NCBI GenBank assembly: GCA_002297965.1
Contig: DBLF01000064.1
Coordinates: 1-51,531, forward strand
Length of the DNA: 51,531 nt
Direction of reading: 5' to 3'
From: Candidatus Segatella papionis
GTDB lineage: Bacteria > Bacteroidota > Bacteroidia > Bacteroidales > Bacteroidaceae
Shown: positions 9,101 through 16,750 of the stretch, piece after piece
Layout: each line of letters starts with the position of its first letter
Numbering within the stretch: the first letter of the stretch is position 1
Notes under the pieces: generated by a model
Databases searched by the model: none
Told to the model about the DNA's origin: nothing
Seen by the model: the letters and a program-made list of their open reading frames with translations, nothing else
Program-made: the position numbers and the translations under genes

Positions 9101-9826
9101 GCAGCTACTTCTCTCTTCGGCGGTACCGAAGCCGTGGAGATTGCAACGCCGCCGATTCCTGAGGTTGAGGCTTGGAGCAACATCGAGAAGCTTAACAAGG
9201 AACGAGAACTAGTAGGCATCTATCTCTCAGCTCATCCATTGGATGAATATGAATTGATACTCAATAATCTGTGCAATACCCATTGTTCGGAACTGGGAGA
9301 CAAGACTGAGTTAGCCAAGAAAGAAGACATTGTTTTCGGTGGTATTATCACCGATGTGAAGTCTAAATTTACCAAGACGGGAAAGCCTTGTGGTTTTGTA
9401 ACCATCGAGGACTTCGAAGGCTCTGGGGAGTTGGCTCTTTTTGGCGAGGACTGGGGCAACTGGCGAGGCATCATGGTTGAAGGCAGTACCATCTATGTCA
9501 CCGCTAAATGTATGGCTCGATATGGCAACAGCAACTATCTTGACTTCAAGATAAGTACGGTGGAGTATCTGCAGACGGTAAAGGAAAACCGTGTGGAAAA
9601 GTTTACCATCACTGTGGATAGCTCTATCATAGATGAAACCTTGGTGAACGACATTAAGACCGTTGTGGAAAATGATGAGGGACATGCCCAACTCTTCCTG
9701 CAGATACATGATGCCGATTCCAACACGAATGTACTGATGAGGGCACAAGACAGGACTGTGGGCGTAAGCAAGGATTTGATTGATTTTGTCAAGGCAAATC
9801 CCAAGATGTCGTATCAGATAAACTGA
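6116..9826 (+). CDS. dnaE: DNA polymerase III alpha subunit DnaE
   Basis: Replicative polymerase catalytic subunit of 1236 residues. The N-terminal PHP domain is visible as HLHVHTQYSILDG (6-18), followed by TDHGVM. The polymerase active site includes PDIDTDFDDDGR with Asp472 and Asp474. YRPGPMDYIPSFIARKNG and SHATCYSWVAYQTAYLKAHYP are strongly conserved DnaE blocks. A helix-hairpin-helix part and an OB-fold (about VFGGIITDVKSKFTK) follow near the C-terminus. The open frame extends upstream to 6002, but I chose ATG 6116 because it sits just after the promoter and begins the PHP domain. trxA follows after 49 AT-rich bases. Confidence 0.97.
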   Translation: MEDFVHLHVHTQYSILDGQSKIPHLVDKAIKDGMKGMAVTDHGVMFGIKELVDYCAKVNKDRKKEGLEPFKPIIGCEMYVAHRRKEDREKDKGDMSGYHLIVLAKNYNGYKNLIKLVSNSWVDGYYMRPRTDRADLEKYHEDLIVCSACIAGEVPAKILKGDIAGAREACEWYHNLFGDDYYLELQRHEVKEPLPFLANREAFELQQKANNVLIEFAKEYNIKVVCTNDCHFEDKETAEAHDHLLCIATGKDLDDPKRMRYSKQEWFKTKQEMNDIFSDVPEALSNTLEVLDKVEIYSIDHGPIMPFFPIPESFGTEEQLRERVSEEDLYKEFTTDENGENPLPPEEGQKVIDRLGGYDKIYRIKFEAEYLRHLAYEGAKKLYGDPLPENVDEHVNFELHVMKTMGFPGYFLIVSDFIRAAREELGVMVGPGRGSAAGSVVAYCLGITKIDPLKYDLLFERFLNPDRVNLPDIDTDFDDDGRGKVLRWVMDKYGHENCAHIITYGSMATKNSIKDVARVEKLPLDKANALCKAIPDRLPDGAKMNLPNAIKYTPELREAEFSSDPRESNTIKYAKMLEGTIRGTGIHACGFIICRDPISNWVPVSTADDPDFPGLKTAVTQYDGHVIESTGLIKMDFLGLKTLSEMKEACKVIKQTTGDVIDLDNIPIDDELTYQLYQKGQTIGTFQFESPGMQKYLRELKPTVFEDLIAMNALYRPGPMDYIPSFIARKNGQEEIKYDIPCMEKYLKDTYGITVYQEQVMLLSRQLASFTRGESDALRKAMGKKKKAIVDAMKPKFIKQGQENGHDPKVLEKIWGDWEKFASYAFNKSHATCYSWVAYQTAYLKAHYPAEYMAALMTRRFAQITEITKLMEECQSMGIKTLGPDVNESYRAFGVNEHGEIRFGLSAIKGMGAPAADAIVEERQKNGPYKSIFDFAERVDFCNVNRKAFETLALSGGFDSFGIKREQFFGKNAKGDTFLDTLVRYGQLYQQEQREAATSLFGGTEAVEIATPPIPEVEAWSNIEKLNKERELVGIYLSAHPLDEYELILNNLCNTHCSELGDKTELAKKEDIVFGGIITDVKSKFTKTGKPCGFVTIEDFEGSGELALFGEDWGNWRGIMVEGSTIYVTAKCMARYGNSNYLDFKISTVEYLQTVKENRVEKFTITVDSSIIDETLVNDIKTVVENDEGHAQLFLQIHDADSNTNVLMRAQDRTVGVSKDLIDFVKANPKMSYQIN

Positions 9827-9875
9827 TGAGAATCCTTTAATTAAAATATAGTATTAATTAAAATAAGAATAAAAA

Positions 9876-10190
9876 ATGGAAGTAACAATTACAACCGAGA
9901 ATTTTGAGAGCTACAAGAATGGTGAGCTCCCATTGGTAGTGGATTTGTGGGCTACTTGGTGTGGTCCTTGTCGCCAGATCGCTCCTATCGTATCAGAATT
10001 GGCTGAGGAGTTTGATGGTAAGTTGGTCGTAGGCAAGTGTGATGTAGAGGAGAATGATGACATCGCTATGGAGTTTGGGGTGCGCAATATCCCTACCATC
10101 TTGTTTTTCAAGGGGGGGCAGTTGGTTGATAAGTTTGTTGGCGCAGCCAGCAAGGCAACTCTTACCGAGAAGTTCCAGGCTCTCTTATAG
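9876..10190 (+). CDS. trxA: Thioredoxin
   Basis: Small cytosolic disulfide reductase. The 104-residue protein has the redox motif WCGPC (Cys29 and Cys32), the buried Asp23 (VVDLWA) and the cis-proline segment RNIPTILFF. There is no signal peptide. It follows dnaE, possibly by read-through. A run of seven G (within 10112-10118) in the codons after FFK is a likely slippage spot, but the frame is intact here. It ends about 70 bp before a strong terminator. Confidence 0.95.
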   Translation: MEVTITTENFESYKNGELPLVVDLWATWCGPCRQIAPIVSELAEEFDGKLVVGKCDVEENDDIAMEFGVRNIPTILFFKGGQLVDKFVGAASKATLTEKFQALL

Positions 10191-10260
10191 GTCAGGTTTT
10201 GCAAGATACGATGCTCCCTTTGTCTTGGAGCAATTATAAAAAAAATAATCATATAAATTG

Positions 10261-10292
10261 CGTCCCGGCGTAGCTGTTGCTACGTCGGGACG
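10261..10292. terminator. Intrinsic terminator between trxA and tsaE
   Basis: A 14-bp stem (10261-10274 with 10279-10292, one G-U) closes a TGTT loop and is followed by a T-rich stretch. It ends the trxA transcript and lies just beyond the stop of the convergent tsaE. Confidence 0.9.
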
Positions 10293-10302
10293 TATTCTCT
10301 TT

Positions 10303-10713
10303 TTACCATTCCACGGTTCTAGAACCGTCTTCCTCTGCCGTGATGTGTACCTTGGTTACATCCTCAGGCAAGAGGTCTTCGATAAGCTCTGGCCACTCTA
10401 GGAAGCAGAGGTTGCCTCCGTAAAAATAGTCTTCGTAGCCCATGTCATACACTTCGTCAATCTTCTTGATACGATAGAAGTCGAAATGATAGATAGGGTC
10501 GCCATTGCCGGCTGTATATTCGTTGACGAGGGCGAATGTAGGCGATGTGATGACATCCTCCACACCTAGTTCTTCGCAGATAGCTTTGATGAAAGTTGTC
10601 TTGCCGGCTCCCATCTTGCCATAGAAGGCAAAGACCTTGCCGTCGCCCATGTTCTCCAAGAATTCCTTGGCAGCAGCATGGATGTTGTCTAATGAGTCAA
10701 TCTTAATTTTCAT
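10303..10713 (-). CDS. tsaE: tRNA threonylcarbamoyladenosine biosynthesis ATPase TsaE
   Basis: ATPase partner of TsaB/TsaD in making t6A37 in ANN-decoding tRNAs. The 136-residue protein has Walker A G32-KMGAGKTT-40, the block ITSPTFALVNEY, HFDFYR and the late EWPEL, all diagnostic of TsaE (YjeE). It starts 14 bp after the porX stop and is likely the last gene of the porW-porX-tsaE run. Confidence 0.96.
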   Translation of the reverse strand: MKIKIDSLDNIHAAAKEFLENMGDGKVFAFYGKMGAGKTTFIKAICEELGVEDVITSPTFALVNEYTAGNGDPIYHFDFYRIKKIDEVYDMGYEDYFYGGNLCFLEWPELIEDLLPEDVTKVHITAEEDGSRTVEW

Positions 10714-10727
10714 ATCTTTATTATGTT

Positions 10728-12296
10728 TTAACGTTTCCTTGGTGTGAGAGTGATGAGCGGAATAAGCATTTCTTCCATCGAGATACCGCCGTGTTGGAAG
10801 GTGTCCTTGTAGTACGACACGTAGTAGTTGTAATTGTTCGGATAGGCGAAGAAGCTGTCTCCGTAGGCAAATACATACGATGTACTCAGGTTGGGGGCTG
10901 GCAGTTGAGCCTTGTAAGGCTCCTTGATGGCAAATACTTCCTTGGCATTGTAGGCGAGATTCTTGCCCAGTTTGTAGCGCAAGTTCGTATTGGTGTTGCG
11001 GTCACCGATAATCTTGATAGGCTTCGAGGCACGGATGCTGCCATGGTCGGTTGTGATTACAACCTTGAAGTCGCTCTGTGACAATCGCTTGAATAGTTCT
11101 GCGAGAACGGAGTGGCGCAACCAACTTCGGGTGATGCTACGATAGGCACTCTCGTTGTTGGCGAGTTCTCGCACCATCTTCGATTCTGTTCGGGCATGCG
11201 ACAGCATATCGATGAAATTGACGACGAGTACATTCAGGTCGTAGGTTTTGCATTCATTGTAATGCTCCATCAGTTTGTCTGCTCCAACAGAGTCGTTTAT
11301 CTTATGATAGCTGAAGCTATAGTGCTTGCGAAATCGGTCGAGTTGCGTTTGGATAAGGGGAGCCTCGTTGAGATTCTTTCCTTCCTCCTCGTCCTCATCT
11401 ACCCAAAGCTCAGGAAATGTTTCTGCAATTTTGTTCGGCATCAACCCACTGAAGATGGCATTCCGGGCATATTGTGTAGCTGTAGGAAGAATGCTCATAT
11501 ACATGTTTTCTTCCATATCGAACAGGTCGCCGATGTCTTGTGCCAGCATTTTCCACTGGTCGTAACGGAAGTTGTCGATGACAATGAGAAAAACCTTTTC
11601 TCCCTTGTCGAGTTTAGGGAAAATTTGCGTTTTGAATACATCGGGACTCATGACGGGTTTCCCTTCCACGGCTTTTCCAAAATTCTTGGAATCTACCCAG
11701 TTGAGGTAGTTCCTAGTGATATATTTGGCAAAGCCATGATTCGCCTCTTCCTTTTGCATGGTGAGCAACTCTGTCATCGAACTCTCGGTGTCGCTCAGTT
11801 CCAATTCCCATTTTGCCAATCGTTTATATACTTCCATCCAGTCTTGGGTCGTGTGGCAGTTTTGAATTTGCAGGGCTATCTGCTGATAGTCTTGTTGGTA
11901 TCCACTTTGGGTTACTTCTGTAACGATGTCCTTGCGATGGATGTTCTTCTTGAGCGACAAGAGTATTTGGTTGGGGTTGACAGGCTTGATGAGATAGTCT
12001 GCAATCTTGGAGCCGATGGCTTGGTCCATAATATTCTCTTCCTCGCTTTTTGTGCACATCACAATGGGGGTAGCGGGCTGGATTTCCTTGATTTGCTGCA
12101 AGGTTTCCAATCCGCTCAAGCCAGGCATCATCTCGTCGAGGAGTATAAGGTCGTAAGTCTGTTGGCGACAAAGGTCAATGGCATCAGGGCCATTGCTCAC
12201 CGTCACCACCTTGTATCCTTTCTTCTCCAGAAAGATGATATGTGCCTTGAGTAGTTCTATCTCGTCATCTACCCATAGTAATAATCCGTTGCTCAT
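10728..12296 (-). CDS. porX: PorX-type response regulator with PglZ/alkaline-phosphatase-like domain
   Basis: 522 residues. The N-terminal receiver domain (about 1-120) has the acidic pair D10-D11, phosphoacceptor D54 (LILLDEMMPG) and K104. The C-terminal part (about 200-522) is a PglZ/alkaline-phosphatase superfamily domain with FLIVIDNFRYDQ, TATQYARNAIFSG and TTDHGSI, carrying the likely metal-binding Asp, Thr and His. This layout is that of PorX, which with the sensor PorY and SigP controls type IX secretion genes in Porphyromonas and whose effector domain is reported to act on oligonucleotides. The gene directly follows porW, which supports the T9SS role. No PorY is in the window. Confidence 0.88.
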   Translation of the reverse strand: MSNGLLLWVDDEIELLKAHIIFLEKKGYKVVTVSNGPDAIDLCRQQTYDLILLDEMMPGLSGLETLQQIKEIQPATPIVMCTKSEEENIMDQAIGSKIADYLIKPVNPNQILLSLKKNIHRKDIVTEVTQSGYQQDYQQIALQIQNCHTTQDWMEVYKRLAKWELELSDTESSMTELLTMQKEEANHGFAKYITRNYLNWVDSKNFGKAVEGKPVMSPDVFKTQIFPKLDKGEKVFLIVIDNFRYDQWKMLAQDIGDLFDMEENMYMSILPTATQYARNAIFSGLMPNKIAETFPELWVDEDEEEGKNLNEAPLIQTQLDRFRKHYSFSYHKINDSVGADKLMEHYNECKTYDLNVLVVNFIDMLSHARTESKMVRELANNESAYRSITRSWLRHSVLAELFKRLSQSDFKVVITTDHGSIRASKPIKIIGDRNTNTNLRYKLGKNLAYNAKEVFAIKEPYKAQLPAPNLSTSYVFAYGDSFFAYPNNYNYYVSYYKDTFQHGGISMEEMLIPLITLTPRKR

Positions 12297-12397
12297 TTTG
12301 TCTAATCTTATCTTTTCGGGATGCTAAAGTACAAAGAATAATTGAAATAGAACGATAGTTGTCGCTAAAGAATGTTAACATGTCCATAAGCAACATC

Positions 12398-15300
12398 TTA
12401 GAACCCCTTTAAGTCATAATATTCGTCCTCTATTCTTGGGTTGTCCGTAGCATTGTCGTCATCGAAATAGATGCCCGTATCCTCTTCTTTTTCTTTCTGC
12501 TTTTCTTCCGTTAGTATTTCCTCAGTTTTGTTTCCTGTCACTTTTGGCGTGGATGTTTCTGTGGGTGAAGATTCCTCTTGCGTGTCAGAGTCTTCTTTAC
12601 GAGGTTCGATGAGCAGTGGCAACTTACTAATCTTCAGTGGAGCGTAATGTTTTGTATAGAACTTCTCGTACTCTTCGTATGAATGGCTAACGCCAAGGAG
12701 TTCTAGATTCTCCTCGCTGATAATGAGTGAGTGCGTTTTGGGCAGCAGTAGCTTGATGTTTTCTTGCTGATAAATGGCGTTGGCATATTGGCGTGCCTCG
12801 TCGTAATTGGCAAAGCCACTGATTTGCATACGGTGCATGCCATCTATGTCTTCGATGTTGATGTCGAAATTCCTTGCCAGGTAAGAAGTGAAGTTGTACT
12901 TCGCGACCTCGAATAGCAGCTGGTTCTCGTTGAGCGAATCTGGGCTGTAGGCTAGGAGGAACACAAAGTTGGCATTTCGTTCTTCACTGAATTTCTTTTG
13001 CTTGATGGCGTTTTGCGGATTAAAATCTGAGCTTCGGTGAGTCCAAATGTCACCTAGGTCAAATTTTCCACCATATACTCTCTTACCTGCATTGACTCCA
13101 TTGATAATCATACCAGCCATCTCGCAGAGTCTGCTATCGGGATATTTGTTCACCACAAGCTTCAAGTCTTCCAAGCAATGATTGAGATCGCCATCATTCA
13201 GATGACTCAGACCACTTATGAAAAGAAACTTGTCACGATTGGCTCCATCAGGGAATCTTGTTGCTGAAATCTTTGCATTATCTTTCACCTTATTATATAG
13301 CCCTTCTTTGAAGGCTTGGTAAGTTTCTGCATATAGCGAGTCCTCGATATGAACTCCCATCTTCGCATTCTCCATATAATGTGGGTCGGTGAGCAGTGCC
13401 GTCCATGGACTTTGGGCATACTCTGTCTTTAACTTTTGAATGTAAGCGTTGGCCTCATTTGGCTTGTGCGCTCTCGAATAGAGTAGGTATAAGTGGTAGT
13501 ACACGTCGTCTAGATGCTCATAGTCCGGATGCTCATTCACCAATCTGAGAAATGCTTTTTGACTTAATCTCAAGTTGTCTAACTTATCTTTGAAGATGAC
13601 TCCAGAATGGTATAGCCCATCAGCCAAGAGTTTGTTGCTTTCTGCCAATTGCTTTGGGTTGAGAGGAATTTGTGCTAGATAGTATTCTCGTTTGTGTGGA
13701 TCGTTGATTGCGCTTTTTGCACTACCTTTTTCTTTATCTTCAAGCGTGTTTTGTTCGCTTGGGTTGGATGGCTCTCCTGCATCGATTAGTTCTTCTTTAG
13801 ACTCATCTGTGTGTTCTGTAGAGGCTACTATTGTTTTGTTGATGCGTTGCCAGTTATCTACATTAGCTCGGTCACCCCATAATTTTTGGAAAAGAGCCTT
13901 TCCTTGACTCACGGTGATAGGCGCATAGAAGTACCACAGCCCTTGGGAGTCTGTGTTTTGGGAGATGTTTGCATTGCCTTGTGAGGCGTTTCTTTTATTT
14001 TGAGACTGACCGTAGTTTGCGAAGTTACCGCCATTGTTTGGGTCTCGGGTAGTAGAAGCTTCTTCTTCGGCTTTCTTGTCTCTTACTTCCTTCTCTTTTT
14101 TCTTCAGAGCCTCGATGACTCTGTCGATGGCGGTGTTTCGGTCTTTTTCGTTCATGTTTGCTAGTTGTTGCAAGGAATCTTGTACCTGTACCGCCTCGGT
14201 GTAAGGAACGAGTTCGTCTAGAATCTTGGAGCGTTTTGAAAGTTGTTGGTAGTCTTTTCTCTCTTTGTCCAATAAGCCGATGGCTTCTCCGTAGCATCTG
14301 CGCGCATCGGAGAATTTTTCTTTTTCCCAATACAAGTCTCCAAGGTGTAGAAGCAATACACCTTTTTCAATACCGTTTCTGGTTGCCTTTTTGTTGCCTT
14401 TTTCATAAGCTGATATGGCTTGTAGGGTATCTTTCTTACTCAGGTAGATGTTACCGATGGCATAATATACTTGGTCTAGATACTCCTTGTTGTTGTCTGA
14501 GGCAGCCATACGCTTGAGTCTGCTTATCATTTTCTTGGCATTGTTGCTTGCCATCACCTCGGTCATGGCGATGCGTGCGTTAAACTCCAATTCGTATGGA
14601 GGATTGAGCCTTATCACATGTTTGAAGGCTTTGTAAGCTTCTAATGTGCTTCCGGCGGAGGCTTGTAGTTGTCCCATCAAATACCATTCGCGCGCTTTTT
14701 GCTTGTGGCGCATTTCGTGGCTGATAACTTTACGTAGGTATGGGATGGCTTTGGCAACATTTCCGATATGGATATAGTAATCGGCATAGGTGTAGTCCCA
14801 GTCTTTTTGGGCGCGCCAATGGATGGAGTCGCGCTCCATGTTGCGGATCACGTCTTCTGCATCGTAGGTCCATCCTTCCTCTATATAGCATTTGGCAAGC
14901 CATGCCCGGGCTTTCCCATAAATAGCTGGTTGGGTGGCGTAGATTCTACTCATGTAGGCAAAGGTTGCAGCTGCTCCCTCGAAGTCGCCTTTGAAAAATT
15001 GTGAGCGCCCCATTAGCATCCAAGCTTTCCATAAAAATGGATTGTATTCCTTGCGATTTAGCCATTCTATGTCTTTTGCTGTCTTGCGACGGTTTTTGTT
15101 CCATACTGCTCGTCGCTTGATGCTGTGTTGATGGATGGCTTTCTCGCACTTCTCGACGGCTCTGTCGAAGTTACTCTTGCCAAGTTCACGGCTGTTTTTG
15201 TTGCTTACCGTATATAGGGGAATTTGCTCTGTGTAATTATCTTTGCTGCCGTTTTCCTTTTCCAAAGAACCTTCAATGTATGCTACAGTTCCATTATAGT

Positions 15301-15442
15301 AGGTGTTATATCGGGCGTTGAAGGCATGCCACCATCTGCTCTGCGCAGTGTTTTTCTGCGTAGAGCATCCCAGGATGCTTACTGCTACAGTGATGAGCAT
15401 CACAGAGTATATAATTGTCTTGATGGTGTGATTTCCTGTCAT
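12398..15442 (-). CDS. porW: PorW/SprE-like TPR lipoprotein of the type IX secretion system
   Basis: About 1014 residues beginning with a lipoprotein signal, lipobox ILGC (Cys26), then NTAQSRWWHAFNARYNTYYN, which resembles the start of PorW/SprE. The body holds many TPR-like helical pairs (for example ALGHIYLS-type segments AIGNIYLSKKDTLQAISAYEK and LHLGDLYWEKEKFSDARRCY), a low-complexity charged linker around 500-640, and an acidic C-terminus. PorW/SprE is an outer-membrane lipoprotein linking PorN/K to the translocon and is needed for T9SS and gliding. I chose ATG 15442, which overlaps the permease stop as ATGA. The upstream open frame lacks a signal peptide. Adjacent porX strengthens the call. 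The family name is from recognition, not a search. Confidence 0.78.
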   Translation of the reverse strand: MTGNHTIKTIIYSVMLITVAVSILGCSTQKNTAQSRWWHAFNARYNTYYNGTVAYIEGSLEKENGSKDNYTEQIPLYTVSNKNSRELGKSNFDRAVEKCEKAIHQHSIKRRAVWNKNRRKTAKDIEWLNRKEYNPFLWKAWMLMGRSQFFKGDFEGAAATFAYMSRIYATQPAIYGKARAWLAKCYIEEGWTYDAEDVIRNMERDSIHWRAQKDWDYTYADYYIHIGNVAKAIPYLRKVISHEMRHKQKAREWYLMGQLQASAGSTLEAYKAFKHVIRLNPPYELEFNARIAMTEVMASNNAKKMISRLKRMAASDNNKEYLDQVYYAIGNIYLSKKDTLQAISAYEKGNKKATRNGIEKGVLLLHLGDLYWEKEKFSDARRCYGEAIGLLDKERKDYQQLSKRSKILDELVPYTEAVQVQDSLQQLANMNEKDRNTAIDRVIEALKKKEKEVRDKKAEEEASTTRDPNNGGNFANYGQSQNKRNASQGNANISQNTDSQGLWYFYAPITVSQGKALFQKLWGDRANVDNWQRINKTIVASTEHTDESKEELIDAGEPSNPSEQNTLEDKEKGSAKSAINDPHKREYYLAQIPLNPKQLAESNKLLADGLYHSGVIFKDKLDNLRLSQKAFLRLVNEHPDYEHLDDVYYHLYLLYSRAHKPNEANAYIQKLKTEYAQSPWTALLTDPHYMENAKMGVHIEDSLYAETYQAFKEGLYNKVKDNAKISATRFPDGANRDKFLFISGLSHLNDGDLNHCLEDLKLVVNKYPDSRLCEMAGMIINGVNAGKRVYGGKFDLGDIWTHRSSDFNPQNAIKQKKFSEERNANFVFLLAYSPDSLNENQLLFEVAKYNFTSYLARNFDINIEDIDGMHRMQISGFANYDEARQYANAIYQQENIKLLLPKTHSLIISEENLELLGVSHSYEEYEKFYTKHYAPLKISKLPLLIEPRKEDSDTQEESSPTETSTPKVTGNKTEEILTEEKQKEKEEDTGIYFDDDNATDNPRIEDEYYDLKGF

Positions 15443-16245
15443 TTCTCCCTTTTGATGCTTTTGGCGATTTTTGCTAGTGCGAAAACCACGATGCTGATAA
15501 AGATGATGGTGGCTCCTGAAGGTACGTTGAGCAGATAGCTTGTGTAGAGTCCTGCTATGCAATCGATGCAGCCCAGAATGATGCTTACGCCTATCATTTG
15601 TTTGTATTTGTAGGTGAAGAGGTTGGCGGTCATTTGGGGAATGGTGAGCAAGCTGATAGCTAGTACGATGCCGACCATCTTGAGAGTGGATACGATGGTC
15701 ATGGCGATAAGTGTCATCATCAGATACTCAATGGCGGTTACTGGTAGATGTTGCGAACGGGCAAAGGTGCTGTCGAAGGCTATGTTCTGTATGGGGCGCA
15801 AGAGGCAAGTGAATAGGATGGCTACTACGAGCGTTAGTCCGCCCAGTAGCCACAGGTCTGTGCTGTCGATGGCAAGAATGCTTCCAAACAGAAAGGATGG
15901 GAGATCTGGCATGAATCCTGGTGTGAGAAAACAACAGATGATACCCACGCTCATACCGAGTGTCCAGAACATGGCGATGGCTGAATCTTTTCTCACATCT
16001 TTCTTGTGAGAAATCCATTGTACGCCGAAGGCACTGAGTATGGCAAAGACCATGGCAGAGAGTATCGGGTTGATGCCAGCGAATACTCCAATGCCTATGC
16101 CGCCGAATGAGGCATGGGTAATGCCGCCACTGATAAATACCAATCGGCGGGTAACGATGTAAGTTCCTATAAAACCGCACAGGATGCTGGCCAATATGGC
16201 TCCAAGTAGTGCGTTTTGGAAAAATGTATATTGTAGTATATCCAT
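15439..16245 (-). CDS. Metal (Zn/Mn) ABC transporter permease, ZnuB/TroC family
   Basis: 268-residue membrane protein with about eight hydrophobic segments. Family marks are TYIVTRRLVFISGGITHASFG near the N-terminus and LAISLLTIPQMTANLF later, as in ZnuB/MntB/TroC permeases, which move Zn(II) or Mn(II) through the inner membrane. The start is uncertain: ATG 16257 (four residues longer) or ATG 16245; I prefer 16245 because family members begin at this point. Its stop overlaps porW by ATGA. No ABC ATPase or binding protein is nearby, so partners must be encoded elsewhere. The metal cannot be told from sequence. Confidence 0.88.
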   Translation of the reverse strand: MDILQYTFFQNALLGAILASILCGFIGTYIVTRRLVFISGGITHASFGGIGIGVFAGINPILSAMVFAILSAFGVQWISHKKDVRKDSAIAMFWTLGMSVGIICCFLTPGFMPDLPSFLFGSILAIDSTDLWLLGGLTLVVAILFTCLLRPIQNIAFDSTFARSQHLPVTAIEYLMMTLIAMTIVSTLKMVGIVLAISLLTIPQMTANLFTYKYKQMIGVSIILGCIDCIAGLYTSYLLNVPSGATIIFISIVVFALAKIAKSIKREK

Positions 16246-16283
16246 TACATAAAACATTGAAATTTGAACAGAGAATATAATGG

Positions 16284-16317
16284 AGTAATCAACTTTTAGC
16301 TTAAAAAGTTGATTACT
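16284..16317 (-). terminator. Hairpin overlapping the stop codon of the Cys-rich membrane protein gene
   Basis: 14-bp exact arms (16284-16297 and 16304-16317) around a 6-nt loop. One arm is coding sequence (the final VINF codons), and the TAA stop (16298-16296) lies at the loop. The stem is AT-rich and the following bases are not a clean T-tract, so it may attenuate or stabilise rather than fully terminate ahead of the permease gene. Confidence 0.55.
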
Positions 16318-16679
16318 TCATCTTTCAACTGGTTGGGTAGGTTGATACCTCTCAGAATCAAGCTTCTGTTCCATCCTGCTACCTCTTCGGGTTGCATGGT
16401 ATAGAGTACTTCAGAGAATTCCTCCACTTCTTCGTCGGTATAGCTGTCAGCCTCTCGTCCGGCGAATCTGTCTAATTCCTCGTCATCGTAGTATTCTATG
16501 TCCTTGGTGGCAGCCTCCATCATGCAGTCTTGTTCACATTTGGTGTTTTCCCCATTGCAGGTGTTGCACGATATGCCTTCCTTTAGAGGATCCTCTTCCT
16601 CCCCTTTCTTATGGGCAAAAATGCCAAAGAATGCAGAGATGACACCCAAAACGATCAAAGCTATAATTAAGTATATCAT
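16296..16679 (-). CDS. Small Cys-rich membrane-anchored protein, unknown function
   Basis: 127 residues. Residues 2-22 form one transmembrane helix (IYLIIALIVLGVISAFFGIF), followed by HKKGEEEDPLKEG and a four-cysteine cluster CNTCNGENTKCEQDC (C-x2-C-x6-C-x3-C), suited to bind a metal or Fe-S centre. The remaining part is acidic, with a run DDEELDRFAGREADSYTDEEVEEF. It sits between aroA and the metal permease on the same strand, which makes a metal-related role possible, but this is inference. I do not recognise a named family. Confidence 0.75.
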   Translation of the reverse strand: MIYLIIALIVLGVISAFFGIFAHKKGEEEDPLKEGISCNTCNGENTKCEQDCMMEAATKDIEYYDDEELDRFAGREADSYTDEEVEEFSEVLYTMQPEEVAGWNRSLILRGINLPNQLKDEVINFLS

Positions 16680-16683
16680 AAGA

Positions 16684-16750
16684 CTCCTTCATTTTTTACT
16701 CTTCATTTCTCGCTCTTCACTTATTACTCTTCACTTATTACTCTTCACTT
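16684..16750 (-). repeat. Heptamer tandem array between aroA and the Cys-rich protein gene
   Basis: Minus strand shows nine 7-bp units of AGTGAAG / AGTAATA / AATGAAG type in constant register. The array starts inside the last codons of aroA, provides its ISEE-stop end, and runs to the RBS (GGAG) of the next gene. Confidence 0.85.

Noticed and set aside
11112..12254. 380-codon plus-strand open frame opposite porX
   Set aside because: It mirrors the porX reading frame, has no promoter, signal or recognisable motif, and porX is clearly coding on the other strand.
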